DNA of 42,439 nt, taken from contig NZ_VOSL01000057.1 in the NCBI RefSeq assembly GCF_007997005.1, positions 1 to 42,439 of the forward strand, written 5' to 3'. A program made the position numbers and the translations under genes. Of the stretch, positions 8,063 through 16,127 are shown one piece after another. Origin of the DNA: Lujinxingia vulgaris (GTDB lineage Bacteria > Myxococcota_A > Bradymonadia > Bradymonadales > Bradymonadaceae). Below the pieces are notes generated by a model that was given only the letters and a program-made list of their open reading frames with translations, was not told where the DNA came from and made no database searches. The stretch's first letter is position 1, and every line of letters starts with the position of its first letter.

Positions 8063-9145
8063 ATGCAACGCATCATTTGCGCTTCAGAAATCCCGACCAC
8101 GTCCGCTTCCTTTGATGCCGATCGCCACCAACGCCCCGAATCGCGCCCGTGGCACGCCACTCTGGAGCGTCTGCGTATCCTCACCGCGCGCCACACCGAT
8201 CGTCCCTGCGCCTGCCCCCACCGCCTCGATCACATCGCCCTGGATGGGCCCCATCAGCAACGCTCCCTGCCAGCCCTCATCCTGCGCTACGCCCAGGCCC
8301 TCACCCCCGAAGATCGCCACTGGCTCGCTGCCCTGACCACCGCCCACCTCGACCTCTTCACCATCGAGGGGCTCGATGGTACCACCCCCATCGCTCGCCA
8401 TATCCTCGACGACTCCCTCTACCCGCTCCTCGACTGGGAAGACGGCCTCCCCCTTGCCCCGGGCCAACTTCTGGCCACACGTCAGGTGCGCGCACCGGCG
8501 CATCCGGGCAGGATGGCCACCTCCCCCATTCGCATCCCCCGTGCCCTGGCCGACGATCTGCTCTCCGCGCTCTGGCGTGCCCTGGCCGACGGCCCCCACG
8601 AGAGCTGGCGACCCTTTATGCGCGACCTCGGCGCCCGCATTCTCCTGAGCTACCTGCACGCCTCCCCTCCAACCGAGCCGGCAGACGCGCCCATCCCGGC
8701 GGCGGAGTGGCCCGCGCTCGAAGACGCCTTTCACCGCCTGGAGAGCGCCATCTTCAACGGCCGCCTCACCCCGCGTCTGCCCGCCAACCTGGGCTTCGGC
8801 CGCCAGGCCCGCATCCTCGACCTGGCACCGGGCCCCATCCTGCTTGTGCAACAGCACGGCTCAAGCGCCGCCCGCTCCCCCTGGCTGCGCGCGCGCCGCG
8901 CCGACCCGCACAACCTCGACCCCGACGCCCTTGATGCCCTCCTCGACGCCGGCCTCAACCCCTTTGAGCAGGGAGGCATCATCGTCGAGGCCACCGATCT
9001 CCTCGGCCACCGACGCGATCTTCAGGCCGACGACCTGCGTGCGCTCACCGCCGCCTGCCTCACCCTTCTGGCCCGCGCGCCCTACTCCCAACGGCCCGCG
9101 GTGACGCGTGACCATCATCCGCTCCGAACCCACCACGCCGCCTGA
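8063..9145 (+). CDS. Hypothetical cytoplasmic protein
   Basis: A 360-residue protein preceded by an excellent ribosome binding site, AAGGAGGACATACC before ATG 8063. It has no signal peptide or membrane segment. The N-terminal part contains CACPHRLDHI, the only cluster of Cys and His residues, which might bind a metal. The C-terminal part contains ARILDLAPGPILLVQQHG and a helical tail. I recognise no family. Its stop lies four bases from the stop of the convergent FGE-fold gene, leaving no room for a separate terminator. Confidence 0.8.
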   Translation: MQRIICASEIPTTSASFDADRHQRPESRPWHATLERLRILTARHTDRPCACPHRLDHIALDGPHQQRSLPALILRYAQALTPEDRHWLAALTTAHLDLFTIEGLDGTTPIARHILDDSLYPLLDWEDGLPLAPGQLLATRQVRAPAHPGRMATSPIRIPRALADDLLSALWRALADGPHESWRPFMRDLGARILLSYLHASPPTEPADAPIPAAEWPALEDAFHRLESAIFNGRLTPRLPANLGFGRQARILDLAPGPILLVQQHGSSAARSPWLRARRADPHNLDPDALDALLDAGLNPFEQGGIIVEATDLLGHRRDLQADDLRALTAACLTLLARAPYSQRPAVTRDHHPLRTHHAA

Positions 9146-9149
9146 GCAG

Positions 9150-10394
9150 TCACCCTCCGTAGGCGCACCGAAACCCCACATCGGTGCGCCGCGCGGTGGC
9201 CTTTCGTTCCACTCTGGCCGTCGAACGCAGCTCAAAGGGGTTGCTCACCCAGCTCCCCCCGCGCACCGCTCCCAGAAGCGGGTCCTCACCCTCAACCCAC
9301 TCCGCCACATTTCCCGCCATGTCCCAGACTCCGGCCGGACTCGCGCCGCCCTCATAACTCCCCACCGGCGCCGTCCACACATACCCGTCCAGCGCCCCGG
9401 CCACCGGCCCGCCCACCACATCACGCTCTCCCCAGTTGGCCGACTCGCTCTCCCAGTGATCCCCCCACGGGTACACCCCGCCATCGACGCCCCGCGCGGC
9501 CCGCTCCCACTGATCGTGGGTCGGCAGCGCCCCGCCAGCCCACCCGCAATACGCCCGCGCCTCCTCCCGGGTCACACACACCACCGCTCGCCACTCCTCC
9601 TTAAGCACCCGCGGCACCCGCAGGCTGACCTGCAACCCCCGCGGCGTCCACACCTCACACCCCTCATAATCAATCGCCGCGCACGCCCCCTCATCCACAC
9701 AGCGCTGGTACGCCCCCACGCTCACCTCGAGCCGGTCGATCGCATACGCCTTAAGCTCCACAGTGCGCTGAGGATACTCCCCGGCCAAAAGCTCCTCCTG
9801 CTCACAACGCTCCGGTTCGTCGCGCTCTAGCCGATGGCAGCTCAACATCATAAAAGACTGCGCCTGCTCGCTGAGCCCCCGAAGATAAGGCCCCGCCTCA
9901 ACCTCCACACGCCCCGGCTCCCCGCGCTCAGCGACCTGCTGCGCCCCCTCCATCACCGCCGCACGCTGCAGGTACACCCAACTCATCCACGCCAGCGCCA
10001 CACAGCACACCGCCGCCGAGGCCCACACCACCCCGCCGACCTGCCCGCTCCAACGCCGCAGCTCGCCATCTCTCGCGCGCGCCCGCGCCTGATCCCCCTC
10101 CTCCAGGGAAGCCTCATCCCCCCTGAGCCCCTCCCGGACCGAGATGGCGCGCATCCCCTCCATCACCGTGCGCCCCTCCTCAGCCGCCCAAAGCCCGCTG
10201 CTGCTCGTATCGCTCGGGGTGACGCCGCGCGAGGTCCCCTCCGCAGCCCCCGCAGAGGCGCGCCGCACCGGCGTCATCCCCTCGCGCACCGTATCGGCCG
10301 GCCGCATCCGATAGCCGCACCGCCCGCAAAAAGGCGCCCCCGACGACTGCTCCGCCCCACACTCCGGGCAACTGACCTGACTGACTTCGCTCAT
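9150..10394 (-). CDS. Membrane-anchored FGE/SUMF1-fold protein with N-terminal zinc ribbon
   Basis: A 414-residue three-part protein. Residues 1-30 form a zinc ribbon (Cys9, Cys12, Cys23, Cys26: CPECG and CGRCG). Residues about 31-118 are a Ser/Thr- and charge-rich linker. Residues about 120-142 are one membrane segment. Residues about 200-414 are an FGE-sulfatase fold (EVSVGAYQRCV, LPTHDQWERAARG, VWDMAGNVAEWVEG, VRGGSWVSN, GFRCAYGG). The paired C-terminal cysteines of true formylglycine-generating enzymes are missing, so this is probably a binding or structural relative. The expected topology is ribbon in the cytoplasm and FGE domain outside. TPVRRAS and VTPSDTSSS could be kinase targets, which is speculative. 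Confidence 0.82.
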   Translation of the reverse strand: MSEVSQVSCPECGAEQSSGAPFCGRCGYRMRPADTVREGMTPVRRASAGAAEGTSRGVTPSDTSSSGLWAAEEGRTVMEGMRAISVREGLRGDEASLEEGDQARARARDGELRRWSGQVGGVVWASAAVCCVALAWMSWVYLQRAAVMEGAQQVAERGEPGRVEVEAGPYLRGLSEQAQSFMMLSCHRLERDEPERCEQEELLAGEYPQRTVELKAYAIDRLEVSVGAYQRCVDEGACAAIDYEGCEVWTPRGLQVSLRVPRVLKEEWRAVVCVTREEARAYCGWAGGALPTHDQWERAARGVDGGVYPWGDHWESESANWGERDVVGGPVAGALDGYVWTAPVGSYEGGASPAGVWDMAGNVAEWVEGEDPLLGAVRGGSWVSNPFELRSTARVERKATARRTDVGFRCAYGG

Positions 10395-10562
10395 CGGCTC
10401 ATCGCTTGCGCCCCTTAAGGCGACCGTCTACCATGCCGCCCGACTTCCCGGGCACCTTCTGCGTTTGTGTTCCCCTCCCGGGGCCGTCCTTCGGTCCGAT
10501 GACCTTTGTAGAACCTGTCGATAGCTCGCGGCAACCGCCCGCCTTATTTTTAGGAGCCTCCC

Positions 10563-11207
10563 ATGCGACTTCCACTGCGCGCCCTCTCCCTCGCCATCAT
10601 CCTCGGCACCTCCTCGCTCGCCTGTGAGAGCAAGCCCGCCGAGGAGGCTCCCGTAGAGGCCAGCGACCAGGCTCCCGCCACCGAAGAAGCCGCCGAAGAA
10701 GCCACCGAAGCAACTGGCGAGAGCGCCGAAGATGACGAGAACGCCGAAGTAGGCGAAGAAACCGTCGAAGAGCTCGCCCAGGGCCAGTGGGTGCAGAGCG
10801 ACCTCTACGCGGTGCGCTTCCGCGTCCCCGGTGACTGGAACGTCCGCCGCACCGCTGAGGCCGTCTCCGCCACCGCACCCGACGGCACCACCACCGTCCT
10901 GCTCGCTGGCTCCGAATCCGACAGCACCATCCAGGCCGCCATCAACGACCTGAAAACCGAAGTCGAGTTCAAAGACATCAACTTCGACAACAGCGGCCTG
11001 ACCACCATCAACGGCATGCCCGGCACCCGCGGCACCGGCTCGGCCGTGCTCGTCGAAGAAGACGGCGACCGCGAGATCCAGTTCCTCGGCTACGCCGTGC
11101 GCGTGGGCACCAACAACGTCACCCTGATGGTCTTCAGCGACGCCGCGATGTACGAAGCCCAGAAAGATGTCATCGACGGCATCGCCCAGACCCTCACCCG
11201 TATCTAA
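10563..11207 (+). CDS. Small acidic-linker lipoprotein
   Basis: A 214-residue predicted lipoprotein: a signal peptide ending in TSSLAC with lipidation Cys21, then a Glu/Ala-rich linker (about 24-70), then a compact domain from about residue 77 (GQWVQSDLYAVRFRVPGDWNVRR onward in pieces) ending in AQTLTRI. The domain resembles PsbP/LpqN-like folds that often follow lipoprotein signals, but no catalytic motif is visible. AGGAGCCTCCC precedes ATG. A 60-base gap to yqeY suggests joint transcription. Confidence 0.82.
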   Translation: MRLPLRALSLAIILGTSSLACESKPAEEAPVEASDQAPATEEAAEEATEATGESAEDDENAEVGEETVEELAQGQWVQSDLYAVRFRVPGDWNVRRTAEAVSATAPDGTTTVLLAGSESDSTIQAAINDLKTEVEFKDINFDNSGLTTINGMPGTRGTGSAVLVEEDGDREIQFLGYAVRVGTNNVTLMVFSDAAMYEAQKDVIDGIAQTLTRI

Positions 11208-11267
11208 CTTCAAAAAGAGGCGCACACCGCGCCCCTTCTCATCTCCGAACCAACAAGGCACATCCCC

Positions 11268-11714
11268 ATGTCCGAACTCTTTGCCCGCATCAAAGACGAC
11301 GTCAAAACCGCCATGAAGGCCCGCGACACCGAGCGCCTCAGCACCCTGCGCATGCTCCAGTCCACGATCAAAAATCAGGAGATCGAGCTCAAGCGCCCGC
11401 TGACCGACGACGAGATCACCGACGTGCTGGCCACCGAGATCAAAAAACGCCGCCAGTCCGCCGAAGTCTACGAGTCCGGCGGCCGCCCCGAGCTCGCCGA
11501 AAAAGAGATCCAGGAGATCGGATTCCTTCAGGAATACCTCCCCGCCCAACTCTCCGATGAAGAAGCCGGCGCCATCGTCGCTGACGCCATCGCCGAGGTC
11601 GGCGCCGAGTCCCGCAAAGACATGGGCAAGGTCATGGGCGTGGTCATCCCCAAACTCAAAGGCGTCTACGACACCTCCAAAGTCAAAGATCTGGTCCTGG
11701 CCAAACTCGGCTGA
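11268..11714 (+). CDS. GatB/YqeY domain protein
   Basis: A 148-residue YqeY-family protein over its whole length: an N-terminal helical part with KARDTERLSTLRMLQS and IKNQEIEL, and a C-terminal three-helix part with FLQEYLPAQLS, DMGKVMGVVIPKLKG and a closing VLAKLG. The family resembles the tail domain of the GatB amidotransferase subunit and is often suggested to bind tRNA-like targets, but no reaction is established. It follows the small lipoprotein and is closed by an intrinsic terminator 22 bases later. Confidence 0.93.
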   Translation: MSELFARIKDDVKTAMKARDTERLSTLRMLQSTIKNQEIELKRPLTDDEITDVLATEIKKRRQSAEVYESGGRPELAEKEIQEIGFLQEYLPAQLSDEEAGAIVADAIAEVGAESRKDMGKVMGVVIPKLKGVYDTSKVKDLVLAKLG

Positions 11715-11736
11715 GACATCGATTCAGCTCCAACCC

Positions 11737-11770
11737 AAAACCCCGGTCACCTCAGGCGACCGGGGTTTTT
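11737..11770 (+). terminator. Intrinsic terminator after the YqeY gene
   Basis: AACCCCGGTC-type stem: CCCCGGTC (11741-11748) pairs with GACCGGGG (11758-11765), followed by TTTTT. The repeat array begins only after this terminator. Confidence 0.9.
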
Positions 11771-11784
11771 CGTTGTTTGCGTGT

Positions 11785-11905
11785 AATCGAACGCCTGGCA
11801 CTCGATCTTCTTAGCCATGTTCGAACGCCTGGCACCCGATCGTCTCAGCCATGTTCGAACGCCTGGCACTCGATCTTCTCCGCACCCGATCGTCTCCCCC
11901 AAATC
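11785..11905. repeat. Repeat array C (three copies plus a right half)
   Basis: Three copies begin at 11785, 11819 and 11853 with an exact 34-bp period; two have GGCACTC instead of GGCACCC. After the third comes an isolated GCACCCGATC, a right half without a left half. Confidence 0.93.
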
Positions 11906-11931
11906 CACAAACTCCCCCCTGATCAAAAAAA

Positions 11932-12402
11932 TCAGTGCATGCCGTCGTCGCCGAAGTCCGGCGTGCGGAAGCCAACCTCGTCCAGGAGCCCGAAGATCTC
12001 CGAGGTGCACTTTAAGCCGCTCGACGGAAACTGAATCCCGCTCCCCTCAAAACGTGCCAGAAACAAGATCGGATCGGCCCCACGGGTATACCCCAGCTGC
12101 ACCAGCGTGGCCTCCGGGATGAACTCATCGCGCGAGATATGAATCCGCTCCCCCAGCACATAGAGCCCCTCCGGCTTGAGCGGGGTGAGCGTGGAGACGT
12201 AGGCCGGCTCGCGAATCAGATAGCCCTTCTCATGAAAACTCCACCGGTTATGCGCGTTGGCCGCCGGCAGCAGCAACAGGGGCGGACCCTGCTGCGAGTG
12301 GTTATGAAAATACACCAGCAGGTTCTCCCGAACCCACTGCTCTTTGCCGGGCAAAGCCTCGGTGGTGCGGTACAACCCGCAGGGCGGTAGACTTACATGC
12401 AT
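11932..12402 (-). CDS. Hypothetical protein
   Basis: A 156-residue protein of mixed alpha/beta composition, without signal peptide or membrane segment, rich in aromatic and turn residues (VYFHNHSQQGPPLLLLPAAN, LYVLGERIHISRDEF). It ends in DFGDDGMH. The start ATG at 12402 has no clear ribosome binding site. It lies 36 bases after the stop of the larger co-oriented gene, so the two may share a transcript and be translationally linked. I do not recognise the family. Confidence 0.65.
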   Translation of the reverse strand: MHVSLPPCGLYRTTEALPGKEQWVRENLLVYFHNHSQQGPPLLLLPAANAHNRWSFHEKGYLIREPAYVSTLTPLKPEGLYVLGERIHISRDEFIPEATLVQLGYTRGADPILFLARFEGSGIQFPSSGLKCTSEIFGLLDEVGFRTPDFGDDGMH

Positions 12403-12438
12403 CAGCTTGGTTCTCGCGTCAGGGGCATCCAGGCGGGC

Positions 12439-13617
12439 TTAACGTCCACCACGCTTGTTGACCAGCGTCTTGGCCATGCGCTGGACCTGGTGGGAGACGT
12501 TGCGATTGCGCGTCAAATCGCGCAGATCTTTGGTGCGAAGATGGTTCAAAAAGCTCATCACATCGCTGAGCGGCGTCTTCGGGTTCATCGTCAGACTGAC
12601 CATCACATCGTAATGCCGCGTCCAGTCGCGGTTCATCGCGATATACTTAATGACACCCTCGGGGATCGATTTATTCGAGGCCAGCTGGCGAATGTCCGCC
12701 GGACGCAGCCGCGGTGAGCGAATCGCCGCCAGGTGCACAAGTTTGTTGGAGTCGCGCACCAGAATGTTGATCGCCTCTTTGCTGCCCACCGACGCCAGGC
12801 GAATCTTCTGCGAGAGGTTCATCTGCGCGATCTGGCTGTAGAGGCTCCCCTTACGACGGCGCTCCTCCACAACCTCTTCTTCCTCATCCTCCTCATCACC
12901 CATCAGCTCGCGTTGCATCCGCTCGCGCTCCGAGCGCGTCAGGCTCGGATCATCGAGCTTCGAGAGCATCTCCTCCTCAGATTTGCGACGGGTCTGCTCC
13001 TGCTGCAACACGCCGGCAAAGGCCTCATCATCGAGGCCACCCTCGCTGGTCAGCGGCTCCCCGCTGCGCAACGCCTCCTCAAGCCCGGGAAGCCCGGAGA
13101 GATCGACATCGTTACGCCGGGCCAGATCGATGAGCTTATCGACCGTCGCCATGCGCGCGCGCGTATTGGTGTAGAGCGCCTCAATGATCGCCGGGGTGCG
13201 CAAGACCCGCACCTGGTTGTTGGCGATGATCTCGCAGACCTCCGCGCTGGCCTCCTGCGCCAGGCGCACAATCGTGCGGTCGTCGGTGCCCTTGTTGAGC
13301 GCGATGGCCTGGGCCACCGTCTCGCTCGCGCGCAGCTCCGCCACCCAGTCGAGCACCCCGGCCGGCTGCTCGGCCTGCAACGCCGGCAACAACACCGCCT
13401 CGGGCATCCCGTCGAGCGCCTCGCTCACAGCCTGCGTCAGCGCCCCGTCAAAATGCAGCTGATAAAACACCCGGATCAGCTGATCCGGCGGCGCCGGCAC
13501 CATCCCGCGCGCCGCCATCATCTTCATCGGCGCCGGCGCCTGCGGCCCCACATGCGTACGTAGATTCGGTGCAAAACTCTCCAGCGCCAGCGGCTGACGT
13601 TCAAACTCCTCGCTCAT
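12439..13617 (-). CDS. Hypothetical helical repeat protein
   Basis: A 392-residue soluble protein of mostly helical character. Segments such as QIAQMNLSQKIRLASVGSKE, ILVRDSNKLVHLAAIRSPRL and IANNQVRVLRTPAIIEALY resemble HEAT-like repeat pairs. A highly charged insert (DEEDEEEEVVEERRRKGS) separates two helical halves. No catalytic motif or membrane segment is visible. A scaffolding role is suggested by the architecture alone. ATG 13617 has only a weak upstream purine stretch. A repeat array lies just upstream of the gene, occupying its probable promoter region. Confidence 0.75.
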   Translation of the reverse strand: MSEEFERQPLALESFAPNLRTHVGPQAPAPMKMMAARGMVPAPPDQLIRVFYQLHFDGALTQAVSEALDGMPEAVLLPALQAEQPAGVLDWVAELRASETVAQAIALNKGTDDRTIVRLAQEASAEVCEIIANNQVRVLRTPAIIEALYTNTRARMATVDKLIDLARRNDVDLSGLPGLEEALRSGEPLTSEGGLDDEAFAGVLQQEQTRRKSEEEMLSKLDDPSLTRSERERMQRELMGDEEDEEEEVVEERRRKGSLYSQIAQMNLSQKIRLASVGSKEAINILVRDSNKLVHLAAIRSPRLRPADIRQLASNKSIPEGVIKYIAMNRDWTRHYDVMVSLTMNPKTPLSDVMSFLNHLRTKDLRDLTRNRNVSHQVQRMAKTLVNKRGGR

Positions 13618-13714
13618 CGAGTGTCCCGGTCCTTAATCCATACGTTTTCAAAGGGCTTTGAATGACAGCCTCCACCTTAAGTGCGCCCCCCACCTTTGGC
13701 AACGCACCATCCTT

Positions 13715-13888
13715 GTTCGAACGCCTGGCACCCGTTCGGCAGCACACGATCCTCATCGCCTTGTCCGAACGCCTGGCACACGATCCTCATCGCCACGTTC
13801 GAACGCCTGGCACTCGATCACCACCTTCGCGATCGAACGCCTGGCACTCGATCACCACCTTCGCGATCGAACGCCTGGCACCCGAACG
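13715..13888. repeat. Repeat array D (five copies)
   Basis: Copies begin near 13715, 13766, 13798, 13832 and 13866. The last three have an exact 34-bp period with a shared ACCACCTTCGC spacer. Right arms vary among GGCACCC, GGCACAC and GGCACTC. The array fills the space between two co-oriented minus-strand genes and ends three bases before the downstream end of the secreted-protein gene. Confidence 0.94.
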
Positions 13889-13890
13889 CC

Positions 13891-15249
13891 TCAACGACGA
13901 CGCCTCCACCAGACCATCACCCCGCTCATCCCCAACCACCCCATCGCACCCGGCGCTCCGCGGCCTCCTGCCACCCCACATCCTCCCTCCCCCTGCCCAT
14001 CCTCCTCCCCGGTGCCAGGCACCCGAACCTGCTCCTCCTCAACCTCGAGCCAAAACTCCCTCAAACTTTCATCGACCGAGATGTACGTCAGCACCACCGG
14101 CTCCCCATCCGGCCCGCTCACAAGCCCCAACTCCACGCCGGCGGCCAACCTCTCCCAGTACCCCACCGCCAGGCGCTCGCCATCATCCACGCTGCGAAGA
14201 TCGAGCACCCGCTGCCCGTCCGAAGCCTGCCGAAGCGCGGCGATGTAGCCCGCCCCCACCCAGCCCCGCGCCACATCACTCAAAGGCACCCACCGACCCT
14301 CCAACTCGCCATCAAACTCCAGCTCACGATCGAAGATCGCCTCCTGACCCAGAACCCGCGTCACCCCGCTGAGAGCCTCCCCCCGCACCCGCCAGAACAC
14401 CACCACCGAGCCATCGTCGAGCCCGTGCACAGGCCCCACCACCTCCCGCGCCTCCCAGCCCTCGATCGGCGGCGCCACATCCTGCCACCCTCCCGCACCG
14501 TCATAGCTCCAGAGCCGACGCCCCACGCCCTGCAGCTCCCCCAGGGTCACCCAGAAGCCGCCCGTCGCATCCGCCGAAACATCGTCGATCACCTCCCCCT
14601 GCCCCCCCTCGGGCCGCGCCCCCACCACCATCACCTCGCCATCTTCCACATCGACGCCATGCAGCTGCACCGTCTCCCGCGGACTTCCCCCGACCGACTC
14701 CTCGGCCTGCGTGAGCACCGTCACCATCCCGCTCATCGCGTCAAAGGCCATCCCGCGCGCCGTCGCCTCCCAGGTCCCCACATAGCCCTCATCCTCAGCA
14801 ATCTGGCGATCTTCCACCGCCCAGACCTCCTCCCCGCTGTGGTTAATCCTCGCCACAAACCCGGTGGCCAGCCCCGCCGGAAGATCCATACGATCGCCGC
14901 GCACCACAAAGCCCGCCCCGTCGGGGAGCACCACCGCGTCCTCACAACGCGAGGGCGCCCCGGCCCGGCGGTAGCGGTAGCTCAACGCCTCATCCTCATA
15001 GGCCACCACCACCACACAGCGCGACGCGAGCTCCTCGCCCTCACTCATCACCAGCAGTGTGGTGCCCGCCCCATCGTCGCGCACCTGCGCAAGACGCGGA
15101 TCGACGTCGGCGGGCGCATCCCAGCTCCGCAACGAGCGCGAGCTCAAGGTCTGGGCCCCGGCCGCGCTCGCCAACAGCGTCAGCGCAACCAGCGCCACGC
15201 CCCCCATCCCGAGTCGCCACCCCGCCTTTTCGACCTTCCCTGCCACCAT
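13891..15249 (-). CDS. Secreted protein with MYXO-CTERM-like C-terminus
   Basis: A 452-residue exported protein. Residues 1-33 form a signal peptide (basic start, LALVALTLLAS-type core, ASAAGAQ cleavage region). The body is beta-rich with repeated short strands resembling a propeller of Trp/Gly/Asp motifs; I cannot assign a family. The C-terminus has a Glu/Gly-rich linker, a GCG cysteine, a hydrophobic stretch (GWLGMSGVMVWW) and a terminal Arg4, the layout of MYXO-CTERM sorting signals. The linker contains RVPGTG, encoded by a copy of the palindromic repeat. The start was set at ATG 15249, six bases after AGAGGG; a second ATG at 15255 is possible. A terminator ends only 23 bases upstream. Confidence 0.8.
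   Translation of the reverse strand: MVAGKVEKAGWRLGMGGVALVALTLLASAAGAQTLSSRSLRSWDAPADVDPRLAQVRDDGAGTTLLVMSEGEELASRCVVVVAYEDEALSYRYRRAGAPSRCEDAVVLPDGAGFVVRGDRMDLPAGLATGFVARINHSGEEVWAVEDRQIAEDEGYVGTWEATARGMAFDAMSGMVTVLTQAEESVGGSPRETVQLHGVDVEDGEVMVVGARPEGGQGEVIDDVSADATGGFWVTLGELQGVGRRLWSYDGAGGWQDVAPPIEGWEAREVVGPVHGLDDGSVVVFWRVRGEALSGVTRVLGQEAIFDRELEFDGELEGRWVPLSDVARGWVGAGYIAALRQASDGQRVLDLRSVDDGERLAVGYWERLAAGVELGLVSGPDGEPVVLTYISVDESLREFWLEVEEEQVRVPGTGEEDGQGEGGCGVAGGRGAPGAMGWLGMSGVMVWWRRRR
14008..14028. repeat. Palindromic repeat inside the secreted-protein gene
   Basis: GGTGCCAGGCACC with flanking CCC and CGAAC is a perfect 13-bp palindrome of the window-wide family. It is read on the minus strand as RVPGTG just before the C-terminal sorting-like segment. 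Confidence 0.8.
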
Positions 15250-15272
15250 GCCCATCCCTCTGCTCACCCAAC

Positions 15273-15307
15273 AAAAAAGCTCGCCGGCATCCCGCCGACG
15301 AGCTTTT
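15273..15307 (-). terminator. Intrinsic terminator after mtnD
   Basis: AAAAGCTCG (15275-15283) pairs with CGAGCTTTT (15299-15307), with additional CGGC/GCCG pairing inside the loop; the minus-strand transcript ends in a U6 run at 15278-15273. It closes the mtnD transcript and stands 23 bases before the next start codon on the same strand. Confidence 0.85.
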
Positions 15308-15343
15308 ATCTTAACCTCACCCCACCCCGGGGAAACCAGCAAA

Positions 15344-15363
15344 GTTCGAGTGCCTGTCCCCCG
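15344..15363. repeat. Single variant repeat
   Basis: GTTCGAGTGCCTGTCCCC shares GTTCGAGTGCCTG with the last copy of array E but has GTCCCC in place of GGCACC. GTGCCTGTCCCC is a form I associate with REP-like repeats in other bacteria. It lies six bases from the mtnD stop codon. Confidence 0.5.
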
Positions 15364-15368
15364 CGTCT

Positions 15369-15884
15369 TTACGCACGATAATGCGCCACCCAGCCGTCCT
15401 TCGATTCAAAGACCCGGATGCAGGTGATCGTCTTATCTTCACACAGATCGAACCAGTGCCAGGTCCCCTGCGGCACGACCAGCAGATCGCCCGGGTGAAC
15501 CTCCACATCAAAGACCTTGTCGTCTTCGCCGTGAATCGTGAACACCCCGCGACCATCGACCACAAAGCGCACCTCATCTTCGGTGTGCTCATGCTCCTTG
15601 TCGAACTTCGCCAGCAACGCATCCAGGTTCGGCGTCTCCGGCGTCAGCGCGATCACATCGGCGGACTGATAGCCCCCGCGCTCTTTGAGCGCGGCGATCT
15701 CGTCGGCGAACACCTTGAGGATGCGCTCCTGCTCGCTCTGCGCCTCCATCGCGCGGGCCTCTTCGGTGTGCAGCTTGGAGATATCCCAGCGCTCGTAGCC
15801 CAGCCCGTACCCCTTCACAAACGCGTCGATCGCGGCTGCGTCCGTCAACACTTCGTCCGTCCCGCGCACTCGCAATTCAGCCAT
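15369..15884 (-). CDS. mtnD: Acireductone dioxygenase (cupin)
   Basis: A 171-residue cupin of the acireductone dioxygenase family. The metal-binding set is visible: the HEHTEDE stretch supplies two His and a Glu, and the second cupin motif GTWHWFDL supplies the fourth His. With iron the family oxidises acireductone to formate and the methionine precursor 4-methylthio-2-oxobutanoate; with nickel it makes off-pathway products. Sequence cannot tell which metal is used. ATG 15884 has AGGAGG seven bases upstream, a near-perfect site. No other methionine-salvage gene is adjacent, so it is a lone member here. It is followed by its own intrinsic terminator. Confidence 0.9.
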   Translation of the reverse strand: MAELRVRGTDEVLTDAAAIDAFVKGYGLGYERWDISKLHTEEARAMEAQSEQERILKVFADEIAALKERGGYQSADVIALTPETPNLDALLAKFDKEHEHTEDEVRFVVDGRGVFTIHGEDDKVFDVEVHPGDLLVVPQGTWHWFDLCEDKTITCIRVFESKDGWVAHYRA

Positions 15885-16055
15885 CGTCTTCCTCCTGATC
15901 ATCTCGTCGATGACCCGCTTTTGCAGGTCTGGCGTCTTCGTGGTGAAGACACCGGTTAATCCCTATCTCTCAGCTGGGTTTTACCTGCAGCAGCACACTC
16001 GCCGCAAGCCATGCCCTCAAACTTTCAACCTCCCCCCACTCTTCCCCCGTCCCCC

Positions 16056-16100
16056 CAAAAATAAACGCGCCGCCGATGTACACCGACGACGCGTTTTTTC
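16056..16100 (-). terminator. Intrinsic terminator after the large lipoprotein gene
   Basis: AACGCG (16064-16069) pairs with CGCGTT (16090-16095). Inside, CGTCGGTG and CATCGGCG pair with two G-U wobbles only in the minus-strand RNA. A U-rich tail (TTTATTTTT) follows on that strand, 30-odd bases after the lipoprotein stop codon. Confidence 0.8.
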
Positions 16101-16127
16101 AATCCCGATTCACAGCGCAGGTGCCGA

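Noticed and set aside
13658-15381. Long plus-strand open frames across repeat array D and the secreted-protein gene
   Set aside because: They are shadows: the minus-strand gene has a signal peptide and sorting-like tail, while these frames read the repeats as ERLAP, NAWHP or TPGTR and then Arg/His/Pro-rich low-complexity sequence.
15885-16055. Thiamine or SAM riboswitch upstream of mtnD
   Set aside because: A CTGAGAG stretch occurs on the minus strand, but the rest of the THI-box consensus and any SAM-type core are missing.
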